Both the position numbers and the translations under genes were made by a program. Shown in pieces: positions 21,911 to 29,951 of a DNA stretch of 36,095 nucleotides; the stretch's first letter is position 1, and each line of letters opens with the position of its first letter. Origin of the DNA: Bacteroidota bacterium (lineage in GTDB: Bacteria; Bacteroidota; Bacteroidia; Cytophagales; Cyclobacteriaceae); the NCBI GenBank assembly GCA_018267285.1, contig JAFDYU010000021.1, positions 1 to 36,095 on the forward strand, read 5' to 3'. The notes under the pieces are model-generated. The model ran no database searches. It had not been told where the DNA came from and worked only from the letters and a program-made list of their open reading frames with translations.

Positions 21911-23707
21911 ATGATATTTCGTATTATGCTGTTGGGTCTACTGCTGTTTTTTTCACTCGATTCGTACGCTCAAAAGATAAAATATAAAGACCTTATTATT
22001 TTACTTTCGTCCAAACAATACGAAAAAGCCGAGCCGTTCCTGAAAAGATACCTCAAAGATAACGATGATAACCCAAATGCCTTTCTGTATATGGGCATCA
22101 CATTTCAGGAAAAAGCATTGAAGAACGATCCTTTGCTTCAGACGGGAGTTCTTTTTACCAATATTGATTCTGCCCTGATTTATTATGACAAAGCTTACAA
22201 AACGATTGATGAAAGAGAGATCAGGAAAAACGATGAATACTATGAGGCCTATTCACGCAGAGATCTTCGAACCGGAAAATTCGTAATCAAGCTTTCTGAT
22301 GTTCAGCTTGATATTGAAAACCGATCGAACAAGCTCAAAGAAAGAAAGGACAAAGTCACTCAGCTAAAAAATTACTTGCTTAATGCCTCCGGTGCATACA
22401 CCCGCTCCCAAAAGATCTTTACAGACCTACAACAAAAATATTCAACCGAAAACGATTTTTTATTACAATCTACCGAACAAACCCTATCTATTTTAAAAAA
22501 GATAAATATTGTATTTGATTCTTGTACAGAAGCCTTTAATGCATATAAAAGTATTTCTAAAGAACTGGGGAAAACCGGTCACGACCAGCGCCTTCAACTT
22601 CGTGAAATCAAAGACATGAAAAAGGAAGGGTTATCCGAGCCTGATTTTTTGAATGACGATTTGAAAATTTGGGATTTCAAAAGTTGGGCAAGCCTGGCAA
22701 TAAGTCGGATAGAAACTGAAATTAATCCGTTACGTGATCAGCTCGTAAAATTTGATATTGAGATGAACAAGTTGCGGGCAAAACTGCAAAAAGATTCTGT
22801 ATCGGTTAAGCAGGATGTATTGAAACTACTTCATGAAGATAAACTGAAGGATCTTAAAAAGTACGATCCTAACCCAATGCCCATCGAATTGTTTGCCATG
22901 AAAGCTGCCGAACTCGAATATCGTTCGGATGTGTTGGTTAATAAAAAATTCAAGGACTCGGCAGATGTTAAATTGCAACTGACCATGATTCAAACGGAAG
23001 TTGCCGATATAAAAAAACTGGATAGCGTTTCCTCAAATTTATTAAAACGCAATTTTGAGACAGAAGAAAAAAATTATGGCTTATTTATATCAAAGGCATT
23101 CGGCAAAGTAGAAGTGTTAAAGAACACCATTAGTGCAACTCAGGATTTTGCGCAACGCGAAAGAAAGAAAAAAGAAGAAAGAATAATACTATTGAGTAAG
23201 TCATTAAACTGGATAGTTTTAGGTACAGATTCAATTCCGTTGTTAATCGAATCTGCCGGTGATTTAAAATTTAGGCCGCTTTTTGTTGAACCGGAAAAAT
23301 TTACATTTGGAATAAACTACAAAGATTCTACATCAACTTTGGGATATTTCTATTCAATTACGCCTTCTCGAATACCCGATATCAAAGTAAACTATCCGGT
23401 GGACCATCAGAAATTTCTCAAACAAAAATTCTCATCTCTTAAAGGGATTGCAGCATCGGATGTGGGTAGCAGCACGTATATTACACTTATTGTTTCATCT
23501 GAGAAAGTCGATGAAAAATTCCCCGCTTCTATAGCTAAAATTGAACGAGCAACGGGCTTAGTCTGGAGTGTAAATATTGCGTTTGACCTGATACCGAGCG
23601 AGCTGTCGATCAATTCGGATAATGGCCAAGTAATAGTAAAAACTACTGCACCTGATGGCGCTTCAAAAATAGTTACATTAGATAAAAAGGGAAAACTGAT
23701 CCAATGA
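21911..23707 (+). CDS. Secreted TPR/coiled-coil protein of unknown function
   Basis: A 598-residue protein with a signal peptide (MIFRIMLLGLLLFFSLDSYAQ, cleavage likely after YAQ). Residues about 25-110 look like TPR helices (LLSSKQYEKAEPFLKRYLKDNDDNPNAFLYMGITFQEKAL). The middle is long, highly charged and probably coiled coil (for example RSNKLKERKDKVTQLKN and DFAQRERKKKEERII). The C-terminal 170 residues look beta-rich (SSTYITLIVSSEKV, GLVWSVNIAF, VIVKTTAPDG). I recognise no catalytic motif. Export to the periplasm or the outer membrane is expected. Its TGA ends 2 bases before the convergent gene's stop. Confidence 0.8.
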   Translation: MIFRIMLLGLLLFFSLDSYAQKIKYKDLIILLSSKQYEKAEPFLKRYLKDNDDNPNAFLYMGITFQEKALKNDPLLQTGVLFTNIDSALIYYDKAYKTIDEREIRKNDEYYEAYSRRDLRTGKFVIKLSDVQLDIENRSNKLKERKDKVTQLKNYLLNASGAYTRSQKIFTDLQQKYSTENDFLLQSTEQTLSILKKINIVFDSCTEAFNAYKSISKELGKTGHDQRLQLREIKDMKKEGLSEPDFLNDDLKIWDFKSWASLAISRIETEINPLRDQLVKFDIEMNKLRAKLQKDSVSVKQDVLKLLHEDKLKDLKKYDPNPMPIELFAMKAAELEYRSDVLVNKKFKDSADVKLQLTMIQTEVADIKKLDSVSSNLLKRNFETEEKNYGLFISKAFGKVEVLKNTISATQDFAQRERKKKEERIILLSKSLNWIVLGTDSIPLLIESAGDLKFRPLFVEPEKFTFGINYKDSTSTLGYFYSITPSRIPDIKVNYPVDHQKFLKQKFSSLKGIAASDVGSSTYITLIVSSEKVDEKFPASIAKIERATGLVWSVNIAFDLIPSELSINSDNGQVIVKTTAPDGASKIVTLDKKGKLIQ

Positions 23708-23709
23708 AA

Positions 23710-24159
23710 TCAGTTGGACGTGAGTTTTTTCCAGTCTTGGTAGCGCAACGTAATGCGTTGTTTCATCTTATCGTAGTTCTCCCAACTGTCCGTAACATGG
23801 TATATGGAAGGAAGAGCTTTTACTAGTATTTCATCGTAGTCTGCACGATAAAGTCCGCCACCGTAATAATAATAGGTAAACATGTTGCCCTCACGGTTAA
23901 ATAACTCGTAGCCAAGGTAGCCATCCCAGATTTCGCTGAGTATAGTACATGAAATTTCCTTTCTCTTGAATCTGAAAATCTGCCCTGCGGCTTCTTCTTC
24001 GAAATATTCAGAATACAAATCCATTTCAATCACCCAGCCCAAGTACATTCCTATATGCACATAAGCTTGCTCAATGGGCAGCGAATCCGGAAAATTTCCG
24101 AGAAAATGCGTTTTAGCGTTGTCGTAAATGGTTTTCTGCATGTCTGCCTTCTTTTCCAT
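23710..24159 (-). CDS. Small cytoplasmic protein, DUF7832-like
   Basis: A 149-residue soluble protein. The pattern YDNAKTHFLGNFPDSLPIEQAYVHIGMYLGW recalls a family of about 150 residues that begins with a similar YDxAxWHxxGxFP...THIGMFLxW signature (I believe DUF7832; this is from memory). The end, IYHVTDSWENYDKMKQRITLRYQDWKK, is also typical. Such proteins are often found near toxin/immunity loci, but nothing here shows a partner. The ATG at 24159 is used; an internal Met at 24141 is a possible alternative. It lies 50 bases downstream of the M1 peptidase gene on the same strand and could be in its operon. Confidence 0.7.
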   Translation of the reverse strand: MEKKADMQKTIYDNAKTHFLGNFPDSLPIEQAYVHIGMYLGWVIEMDLYSEYFEEEAAGQIFRFKRKEISCTILSEIWDGYLGYELFNREGNMFTYYYYGGGLYRADYDEILVKALPSIYHVTDSWENYDKMKQRITLRYQDWKKLTSN

Positions 24160-24209
24160 AGCTACAAGGTTTCTGCCAAGGTAAGCGATTATGGGTGGAA
24201 GTTCAAAAA

Positions 24210-26063
24210 TTATTTTGTAGGGTCTGTAAATGGCTTCCGATCACCAATACTAACTGTATTATTTTTTCGGTCTATGTCGGCCATTTTTTGCTGAGGGTCT
24301 ATTGTAAGGCTTGCTATATCATTCAGTTTCTTATTAATTTTTAAAGTGTAGGTAGGGTAGACCCAGGGCCATGTCTCAGCAACACTACGGGTCTGATCTT
24401 TATCCTGTGGCTTGTTGCCCATTAATTCATTCATGGGTATGTAAAAATTTTCTGTTGACCCGTCTTTATACGACACTTGTAAGTCGATGGGCATGGGGAA
24501 GTCGCCAATTCTCTTGATGTCAACCAAGGTAGCCTCGTTTGCTTCGCTGATAATACCAAACCCGTAATCAATATGTTTGGTGGTAGTTACCCAATAACGA
24601 AGGTACCAGCCAAGCTCAAGTCCCGATGTTTTTTCCATCACCCGTATAAAATCATTGGGTGAGGGATGTTTCATTTTCCAAGTGTTGTAATAGCGAAGCA
24701 TACCTTTGTAAAAATTTTCTTCGCCTATTAAATATTTCAGTTGTTCGAGAAATACCGAACCCATGCTATAGGCAGCAGTACTATAAGCGCGGTTGGTGTT
24801 AAAGTGGTCGGAGTGCTGGTCGGCAGGTTCTTGAAGCCCGCTGGCTACTAATGCAAAATAGCCCCTGTAGCTTCCTTCGTGTGGATTGCTGCTCCCGGTT
24901 ATGGACGCCATAGCCTCACTGCTTGCAAAATCAGTAAATCCTTCATCCATCCAAGCGTGAAGCGATTCATTGGAGGCGAGCGCCATTTGAAACCAGCTGT
25001 GGGAAACTTCGTGAGCCATTGTTCCGGTAAGCCCCGCAAGTTGCCCTTCGCCAAGTATAAGCGTACACATGGGGTATTCCATACCGCCATCGCCACCTTG
25101 TATTATTGAATAGTTTTCGAACGGATACTTTCCAAAATGGGTATTCAGATACTGAAATACTTTAACGGCATGATCTTCCATTTTTTTCCACGTATCGGTT
25201 GTTTTTTCATTCTTTTGGTAAAAGAAATGAAGTTCAGGACCGTTGGGTACTTGTGCGATGTCGTGCGCGTACTCCGGATCGGCTGCCCAGGCAAAATCAA
25301 TTACATCTTTTGCTACGAAGTGCCAAGTTAAATTTCCATTTGGCTTATTTACCGATGTACCTGGCTTTTCATAACCAAACCCAATCTTTTCGGGATTCTG
25401 TAGTTTACCGGTTCCCGCCAAAACAAACTTAGGATCAATTGTAATTTTTACATCAAAATCTCCCCACACACCATGAAATTCGCGGGCCACATATTGGTAG
25501 GCGTGCCACCCCTGAAAATCGTATTCTGCCATTTTGGGATACCATTGAGTCATAGAATAAGATATTCCTTCGCGGTTATCGCGGCCTGACCTACGGATTT
25601 GAATGGGTATCTGGCCATTAAACTTCATTTCAAAAACGGATTTCGATTTTGGAAGTATCGGTTTAGCCAGCGTTACCTCAAGTACAGTTCCATTAACTTT
25701 AAACGACACATCTTTTTTATCTTGCTTCAACGAGGCGATGTGTTGATAGCCGATTTCATTGTCCTTTAATTTAGAAATACGATCGCCCACCCTGCGATCC
25801 GGGTCAGCTATGTTGCGCGAGCGAACATCCATCATGCTTCCCGGCTGAAAAGCATTGAAATACAAATGATAATAAACTTTCGAAAGGGTGTCGGGGGAGT
25901 TGTTGTAGTAAATTAATTTTTGATCACCCTCAAATTGATGACTCGATGTATTCATGGATACATTCATAGTGTACTCAACTCGTTGTTGCCAATAGCTTGA
26001 TTGGGCTCGTGTTGTTAATAAAATTAAGAGTAGTGAGGACGTGAGCGGGAAGCGGATGTTCAT
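24210..26063 (-). CDS. M1-family metallopeptidase (aminopeptidase-like), secreted
   Basis: A 617-residue protein from the ATG at 26063, which gives a signal peptide (MNIRFPLTSSLLLILLTTRAQ); the frame is open to a TTG at 26111, but that adds 16 unlikely residues. It belongs to the gluzincin peptidase M1 family: zinc motif HEVSH (H351, E352, H355) followed by 18 residues and E374 in AWMDEGFTDF, and the exopeptidase motif GGMEYP (equivalent to GAMEN) about 40 residues before. The N-terminal beta domain (VEYTMNVSMNTSSHQFEGDQKLIYYNN) is typical. All catalytic residues are present. It probably cleaves peptides in the periplasm or at the surface. It lies downstream of the Spy-like gene after a 135-base gap. 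Confidence 0.92.
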   Translation of the reverse strand: MNIRFPLTSSLLLILLTTRAQSSYWQQRVEYTMNVSMNTSSHQFEGDQKLIYYNNSPDTLSKVYYHLYFNAFQPGSMMDVRSRNIADPDRRVGDRISKLKDNEIGYQHIASLKQDKKDVSFKVNGTVLEVTLAKPILPKSKSVFEMKFNGQIPIQIRRSGRDNREGISYSMTQWYPKMAEYDFQGWHAYQYVAREFHGVWGDFDVKITIDPKFVLAGTGKLQNPEKIGFGYEKPGTSVNKPNGNLTWHFVAKDVIDFAWAADPEYAHDIAQVPNGPELHFFYQKNEKTTDTWKKMEDHAVKVFQYLNTHFGKYPFENYSIIQGGDGGMEYPMCTLILGEGQLAGLTGTMAHEVSHSWFQMALASNESLHAWMDEGFTDFASSEAMASITGSSNPHEGSYRGYFALVASGLQEPADQHSDHFNTNRAYSTAAYSMGSVFLEQLKYLIGEENFYKGMLRYYNTWKMKHPSPNDFIRVMEKTSGLELGWYLRYWVTTTKHIDYGFGIISEANEATLVDIKRIGDFPMPIDLQVSYKDGSTENFYIPMNELMGNKPQDKDQTRSVAETWPWVYPTYTLKINKKLNDIASLTIDPQQKMADIDRKNNTVSIGDRKPFTDPTK

Positions 26064-26198
26064 AAGTTTATTTTTACGAACCGATTTAGTCATTTTTGAA
26101 AAGAGAATCAATGTTGAATAGGATGTGCTGCTTATTTTTTTTTCGAAGTAAGCAAATTAGCTAGCAAAATCCAGTAAAAAGATGAAAGGCAGTTGACC

Positions 26199-26693
26199 TC
26201 AGTCAATGGGCTTGGCGCTTTTGTCTCGGAATTTGCCGTTGCGTTGCAGTCTGCGATTATTCAACATATTGATGATGATGTTGCGAAAATCATGTTCAGC
26301 TTGATGTAAGCTAAGCATTTGCTGTGCGGTAATTACATTGCTGAGTTTGGCAGAATATTCTTTCTCAAGATTCAACTCATCCTGCTTTACCTTTAAGCCA
26401 AGATCAACCACGGCTTGCTGCTGTATAGGATCTGATATATTTCTGATCTTCCTTTGGGCTTCCCGATAAGGCTTCCTGATTTCTGTGCGCTTCAGGTCAA
26501 ATTCATTGTAAATCGGCCAAAACTTTTGCGCTTGCTCGGAAGTAAGATTTAAACGTTGTGTGATTAAGCCTACTCTGGCAGCCTTGATCTTCTCCTTTGC
26601 TGATGGCGCTTGACTCGGTTCATCCAGATCTTGGGCCTGAATGGTGAGTATTGCCAGGCAAGTACAAATAAAATAAATAATTTTTTTCATCAC
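26199..26693 (-). CDS. Spy/LTxxQ-like periplasmic protein in a sigma-factor operon
   Basis: A 164-residue secreted protein with a signal peptide (KKIIYFICTCLAILTIQAQ). The mature part is helical and charged, with LNLTSEQAQKFWPIYNEFDLKRTEIRKPYR, resembling the LTxxQ motif of Spy/CpxP chaperones and heavy-metal sensors. A second helix pair, EYSAKLSNVITAQQMLSLHQAEHDFR, matches the second half of that fold. Proteins of this type sit next to ECF sigma/anti-sigma pairs in many Bacteroidota. It lies 6 bases downstream of the anti-sigma gene, so co-transcription is very likely. A role as an envelope stress chaperone or sensor is inferred from the family and the context. Confidence 0.85.
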   Translation of the reverse strand: MMKKIIYFICTCLAILTIQAQDLDEPSQAPSAKEKIKAARVGLITQRLNLTSEQAQKFWPIYNEFDLKRTEIRKPYREAQRKIRNISDPIQQQAVVDLGLKVKQDELNLEKEYSAKLSNVITAQQMLSLHQAEHDFRNIIINMLNNRRLQRNGKFRDKSAKPID

Positions 26694-26699
26694 TTTATT

Positions 26700-27119
26700 T
26701 TACAATTCATATTCAAGGATTCTTTTATATTCATTTATGTCCGACTCATTTAAGTCAAATTTTGAATGCACCCGTTTGCTTAGCGAATCGGCATCGGCTT
26801 CATCAAATTTAATGACACTCAAGAGGTCGTACATATTTAGATCACTATCGCTAAGGTAAGCGGCCAGATGTTCGGTAGGTACTGAAGCAAGTATTTCTTC
26901 GGGGCTTTGAACTTCTTCAGCTTTGAAAAAATAAATCAAGGCAAAGACAATGATAAACGCAGGTGCTACGTACTTTAATGAAAAGCTCCTGGTTATCCAC
27001 TGCTTTGAAACATAATTCGTTTTTTCTGTCTTTGATTGTATTTGCAGCGCAAGCTTATCAAAATAGCCATCGGGCACTTCAAAGATGTTCTTTTTTGATA
27101 TGTCGTCCAACCTTTTCAT
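26700..27119 (-). CDS. Probable anti-sigma factor, single-pass membrane protein
   Basis: A 139-residue protein. The N-terminal cytoplasmic part contains NIFEVPDGYFDKLALQIQSK, the xVPxGYFxxL motif usual in Bacteroidota anti-sigma-like proteins. One membrane helix follows (about residues 50-65, YVAPAFIIVFALIYFF), then an acidic outer part of about 70 residues (EILASVPTEHLAAYLSDSDLNMYDLL). It has no zinc-binding HxxxCxxC motif, so it is not a classic ZAS anti-sigma factor. It lies 32 bases downstream of the sigma factor gene and 6 bases upstream of the Spy-like gene. The anti-sigma role rests on topology and position. Confidence 0.8.
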   Translation of the reverse strand: MKRLDDISKKNIFEVPDGYFDKLALQIQSKTEKTNYVSKQWITRSFSLKYVAPAFIIVFALIYFFKAEEVQSPEEILASVPTEHLAAYLSDSDLNMYDLLSVIKFDEADADSLSKRVHSKFDLNESDINEYKRILEYEL

Positions 27120-27151
27120 TTAATACTGTGATGTATCATTCGCCTGTAAGT

Positions 27152-27691
27152 TTAATCCTTGGTGAGGAAATCTTCAATTTTTTTTACAGCGTGGTGAAAA
27201 CTGGCTTTGAGTGCACCCACGCTGGTGTTGGTGACTTTAGCCATTTCTTCATAGGGCATATCTTCAAAATACTTCAAGTTAAAAACTAAACGCTGTTTGT
27301 GGGGTAACGTAAGCAATGCCTTTTGAAGCTTAATTTGGATATCATCGCCAGTAATATGGGGAGAACTATCCAGTTTAGCAGCTAACTGAACGCCTATATC
27401 TTCGATAGGAATAAAAAATCTCCTTTTCTTTTTACTCAAGTACGACAGGCACTCGTTGGTAGCTATACGGTATATCCAGGTAAAAAGTTGAGAATCGCCC
27501 CGGAAGCCATCTATCGACTTGTGTACTTTTATAAAAATTTCCTGAGTAATGTCATCGGCATCATCGTGATCGATCACCATCTTCCGAACCAGCCAATACA
27601 CACGCTGTTGGTACGCACGTACCAACATATTGAAACCGTAATTTCTCGTTTCGGGGTTATGGATTTTGGAAAGGAGCTCCTGATCTTCCAA
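27152..27691 (-). CDS. ECF-type RNA polymerase sigma factor
   Basis: A 179-residue sigma-70-family factor. Region 2 spans about residues 20-90 (YQQRVYWLVRKMVIDHDDADDITQEIFIKVHKSI, FTWIYRIATNECLSYLSKKKRR), including the core-binding DADDITQEIF. Region 4 spans about 120-178 (LLTLPHKQRLVFNLKYFEDMPYEEMAKVTNTSVGALKASFHHAVKKI), a standard helix-turn-helix. The start is probably the TTG at 27691: an in-frame stop lies at 27725 and there is no ATG between. It is the first gene of a sigma, anti-sigma, Spy-like run and probably regulates this operon, as many ECF factors do. The rare start may keep expression low. Confidence 0.92.
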   Translation of the reverse strand: MEDQELLSKIHNPETRNYGFNMLVRAYQQRVYWLVRKMVIDHDDADDITQEIFIKVHKSIDGFRGDSQLFTWIYRIATNECLSYLSKKKRRFFIPIEDIGVQLAAKLDSSPHITGDDIQIKLQKALLTLPHKQRLVFNLKYFEDMPYEEMAKVTNTSVGALKASFHHAVKKIEDFLTKD

Positions 27692-27747
27692 ACAAGGTTG
27701 GTTTTTTTGGTTGATGTTAGATGCTTAACCTACGTTTTTGTTTAAAG

Positions 27748-28827
27748 TCATTTAAATTTTTCTAGTGAATCTACAAGCAATTCGTATTGTTCTTTTGAAT
27801 GTGCGGGGAAATTGGCGAACCGCAACTGCATTTTCTTTAGTACGCCATAACCATCACCGGCCTGAATGCCGAGGCCACTAAGGTAGCTTGCAACTTGCCC
27901 GGTATGCTCACCACCTTGCGCAACTATGACGGTTTTAGATTGAATGTTTTTGTCTTTTACAAACGGAGATATAGACGGATGATTTTCAAGTGCATTGTAA
28001 AGGATGGCCGCTTTGTATTCTGTTTCTTTAAGGATGGTTTGTATCCCCCTTCTTAAAAAATCTTGAATTACTTTATTTAATAGATAAATGCCTAGCACAT
28101 TTGGGGTTTCGGGAGTTTGGTTTTTTTTAGCATTAGCGAGATAAAATGGCAACGAATGGTATGTACCAATGTTACAACCCTTAGAAAGTAACTGTTCGGC
28201 CTTTGCAAGGCAGCGTTCGTTAACGATCCACACACCAAGCCCTGCCGGCAGGCCAAAACCTTTTTGCACTGAAAAAAATACAGAATCTATTCTGGTGTAA
28301 TCAAAAACCGGGTAAGGAAGCGATGACACCGCATCAACTACAATAAGCGAATCAGGATTTGATTTTCTGAACTTATTTATAAATTCTAAGGGCAGCGAAA
28401 CCCCCGTGCTCGTTTCGTTATGCGTTAAGCCAATGAGTTCGGTATCTGCCGGGATGGATATATTTGAATCGAACGCATGACCAAATGAAGCTTCGGTTTT
28501 TTCGGGGTGTTTCCCCAGTTGTTTGGCGATTTCGTAAAAACGGTTTGAAAAAGCTCCATTCACGAAATGGAATGATTTTTTTTCTACCAGGTTCTGAATT
28601 GAGCGCTCCCAAATCTCCGTGGCTGAAGCGGCAAAAAAAATGTGAAAACCCGAGGGGATAGAAAGCACTTCTTTTAAGCCTTCGGTAGCCCCCTGAAATA
28701 TTTTTTCAAATTCTTTGGTGCGGTGCCCGAGGGAGGTAATGCCTTCGCGAAAAGCGTTCTTGTTGTGGTCTGCAACTGTGAAGTAAAGCTGCGAGGGGCC
28801 TGGGGCAAAATTTGCTATTGATTTCAT
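27748..28827 (-). CDS. serC: Class V aminotransferase, phosphoserine aminotransferase-like
   Basis: A 359-residue PLP enzyme of fold type I, class V. It opens with FAPGPSQLY, as in SerC and related alanine-glyoxylate transaminases. The PLP lysine is in SVQKGFGLPAG, preceded by the aspartate-containing strand SLIVVDAVSSLPYP; substrate-side signatures include HNETSTGVSLP (as in SerC HNETS) and the C-terminal QLRFANFPAHSKEQ. HNETS is characteristic of phosphoserine aminotransferase, which makes O-phospho-L-serine from 3-phosphohydroxypyruvate in serine biosynthesis. No serA is next to it. The ATG at 28827 fits the family start. It lies 56 bases upstream of the sigma factor gene on the same strand. 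Confidence 0.8.
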   Translation of the reverse strand: MKSIANFAPGPSQLYFTVADHNKNAFREGITSLGHRTKEFEKIFQGATEGLKEVLSIPSGFHIFFAASATEIWERSIQNLVEKKSFHFVNGAFSNRFYEIAKQLGKHPEKTEASFGHAFDSNISIPADTELIGLTHNETSTGVSLPLEFINKFRKSNPDSLIVVDAVSSLPYPVFDYTRIDSVFFSVQKGFGLPAGLGVWIVNERCLAKAEQLLSKGCNIGTYHSLPFYLANAKKNQTPETPNVLGIYLLNKVIQDFLRRGIQTILKETEYKAAILYNALENHPSISPFVKDKNIQSKTVIVAQGGEHTGQVASYLSGLGIQAGDGYGVLKKMQLRFANFPAHSKEQYELLVDSLEKFK

Positions 28828-28887
28828 CTGGGGTCAAAACTAAATCTTCGGCAAAAAATAAGTCAGCAATACTTAAAATATTTTTAC

Positions 28888-28920
28888 TTGAATGTGTGTT
28901 TTGAATATTCTGTATCTTTG
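28888..28920 (+). promoter_or_regulatory. Strong Bacteroidota-type promoter for the small RNA
   Basis: TATCTTTG at 28913-28920 matches TAnnTTTG exactly and is preceded by TTG at 28888-28890, 22 bases upstream. This is the best match to the group consensus that I saw. Transcription would start near 28926, to the right, and no protein gene on this strand follows for 1.8 kb. That is why I read it as the promoter of an RNA gene. Confidence 0.65.
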
Positions 28921-28925
28921 CAACG

Positions 28926-29142
28926 TAATTCCCACTCGGGTTTGGGACACGTTTGCTGAACCTAACAATAAAAACAATACCGGGTTTAAGCTTACTTACA
29001 AAATCAGGCCTCATCGCGCACTTGTGCGCGACCTCGCCCTAAAAGCAGGATAACAGTGGAAGATTGCGAAAGTCGGCAGCCCAAAACTTGTCTTAATAGG
29101 GTTCAGAAACCACCTACCAAATCCGGTGGGTTTTATTTTTGT
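28926..29142 (+). ncRNA. Probable stand-alone structured small RNA, class unassigned
   Basis: This fills the only stretch of more than 300 bases without a protein gene (28828-29132). A consensus promoter (28913-28920) and a terminator (29107-29140) bound a transcript of about 215 bases. It contains a perfect hairpin, UCGCGCA-CUUG-UGCGCGA (29014-29031), a long-range stem GUUU(G)CUGAACCU (28951-28963) with GGGUUCAGAAAC (29099-29110), and a possible further pairing of GUUUGGG (28940-28946) with CCCAAAAC (29080-29087) that would cross the long stem as a pseudoknot. The 5' side between the stems is A-rich. It does not look like tRNA, RNase P RNA, tmRNA or SRP RNA. A 6S-type or new regulatory RNA is possible. 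No long reading frame on this strand fits. Confidence 0.55.
29107..29140 (+). terminator. Intrinsic terminator of the small RNA
   Basis: CCACC (29110-29114) pairs with GGTGG (29125-29129) around a 10-base loop, and AAA (29107-29109) can add to the stem. TTTTATTTTT (29131-29140) follows. The T-run crosses the stop codon of the convergent exonuclease gene (29133-29135). In the other direction the same hairpin is followed only by TTT, so it might act weakly on the exonuclease transcript as well. Confidence 0.65.
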
Positions 29143-29936
29143 AGGCTCTTTAATTTTTGTTCGGTGAGTTTGCGCTTGGTGTCCAGCGGGAAATCTCCGT
29201 TCATCATCCAATCGTAATAGGCCGGCTCTTCTTTAAAGACTTTATCTACCAGTTTGCTTTTGTGTTTGCCAAAATTGAAGACGATTTCGCCTTTTTGGTT
29301 TTTGACCATGCGGCCGGCCAAATCCACCATGTCATCGCCTACCAATTTGGCGAGCACCTCCATATCGTTTTTTATTACTCCCACTTTTTTATTCAATCCA
29401 TCGGTCACGTCAAGCCCATCGTATCTTTCAATTTGAGATGTAAGCACTTCCATAGTTGCAATGGTGTCGGCTTCAGCCGAGTGGGCTCTCTCAATTTCCT
29501 TATTGCAGTAAAATTTGTAAGCAGCCGAGAGTGTACGCTTTTCCATTAAATGAAATATCTTTTGCGCATCGATAATTTTTTTTCGATGGTAATCGAACTC
29601 AACATCGGTACGCAGAAATTCTTCTACCAAAAGCGGAACATCAAATTTTAAAATGTTAAAACCAGCCATATCTGCGCCTTCAAAAAACTTAGCATATTCT
29701 CTGGCTACTTCTTTAAAGGTAGGCTTGTCTTTAACATCTTTGTCGGAGATGCCATGAATAGATGTGGAATCCGCTGGAATCGGGATGGTGGGATTTAATA
29801 CGTTGGATTTCTTCTGAACCTCACCGTTTGGATAGACTTTGACAACAGCAATTTCAACAATGCGGTCGTGTGCTACGTTTATCCCGGTAGCTTCTAAATC
29901 AAAAAAGCATAACGGGATTTTGAGATTTAACTTCAT
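29133..29936 (-). CDS. DEDDh 3'-5' exonuclease (DnaQ-like) with DUF3820-like tail
   Basis: A 267-residue protein. Residues 8-165 form a DnaQ-type exonuclease domain with the DEDDh set: D13 and E15 in FFDLEATG, D99 in GFNILKFD, H152 and D157 in HSAEADTIATM. This domain proofreads or trims DNA 3' ends. The tail, about residues 215-260, contains FNFGKHKSKLVDKVFKEEPAYYDWMMNGDFP, like the small DUF3820-type module often found after DnaQ domains. No polymerase or helicase domain is attached, so it is probably a stand-alone nuclease. The ATG at 29936 fits the family. It is 15 bases downstream of the Mur-ligase-like gene, and they may share a transcript. Confidence 0.9.
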   Translation of the reverse strand: MKLNLKIPLCFFDLEATGINVAHDRIVEIAVVKVYPNGEVQKKSNVLNPTIPIPADSTSIHGISDKDVKDKPTFKEVAREYAKFFEGADMAGFNILKFDVPLLVEEFLRTDVEFDYHRKKIIDAQKIFHLMEKRTLSAAYKFYCNKEIERAHSAEADTIATMEVLTSQIERYDGLDVTDGLNKKVGVIKNDMEVLAKLVGDDMVDLAGRMVKNQKGEIVFNFGKHKSKLVDKVFKEEPAYYDWMMNGDFPLDTKRKLTEQKLKSLQK

Positions 29937-29951
29937 TTTTTAAACAGAGAA

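Noticed and set aside
26064-26111. Upstream TTG extension of the M1 peptidase
   Set aside because: The ATG at 26063 gives a clean signal peptide; the extension has no support.
26129-26154. TGCTTA/TAAGCA inverted repeat between the Spy-like and M1 genes, considered as a terminator
   Set aside because: The arms are only 6 bp, the loop is 14 bases, and no T-run follows on the minus strand.
28706-29211. Two minus-strand reading frames across the SerC start and the small RNA
   Set aside because: They overlap well-supported genes or the structured RNA in other frames and have no plausible protein character.
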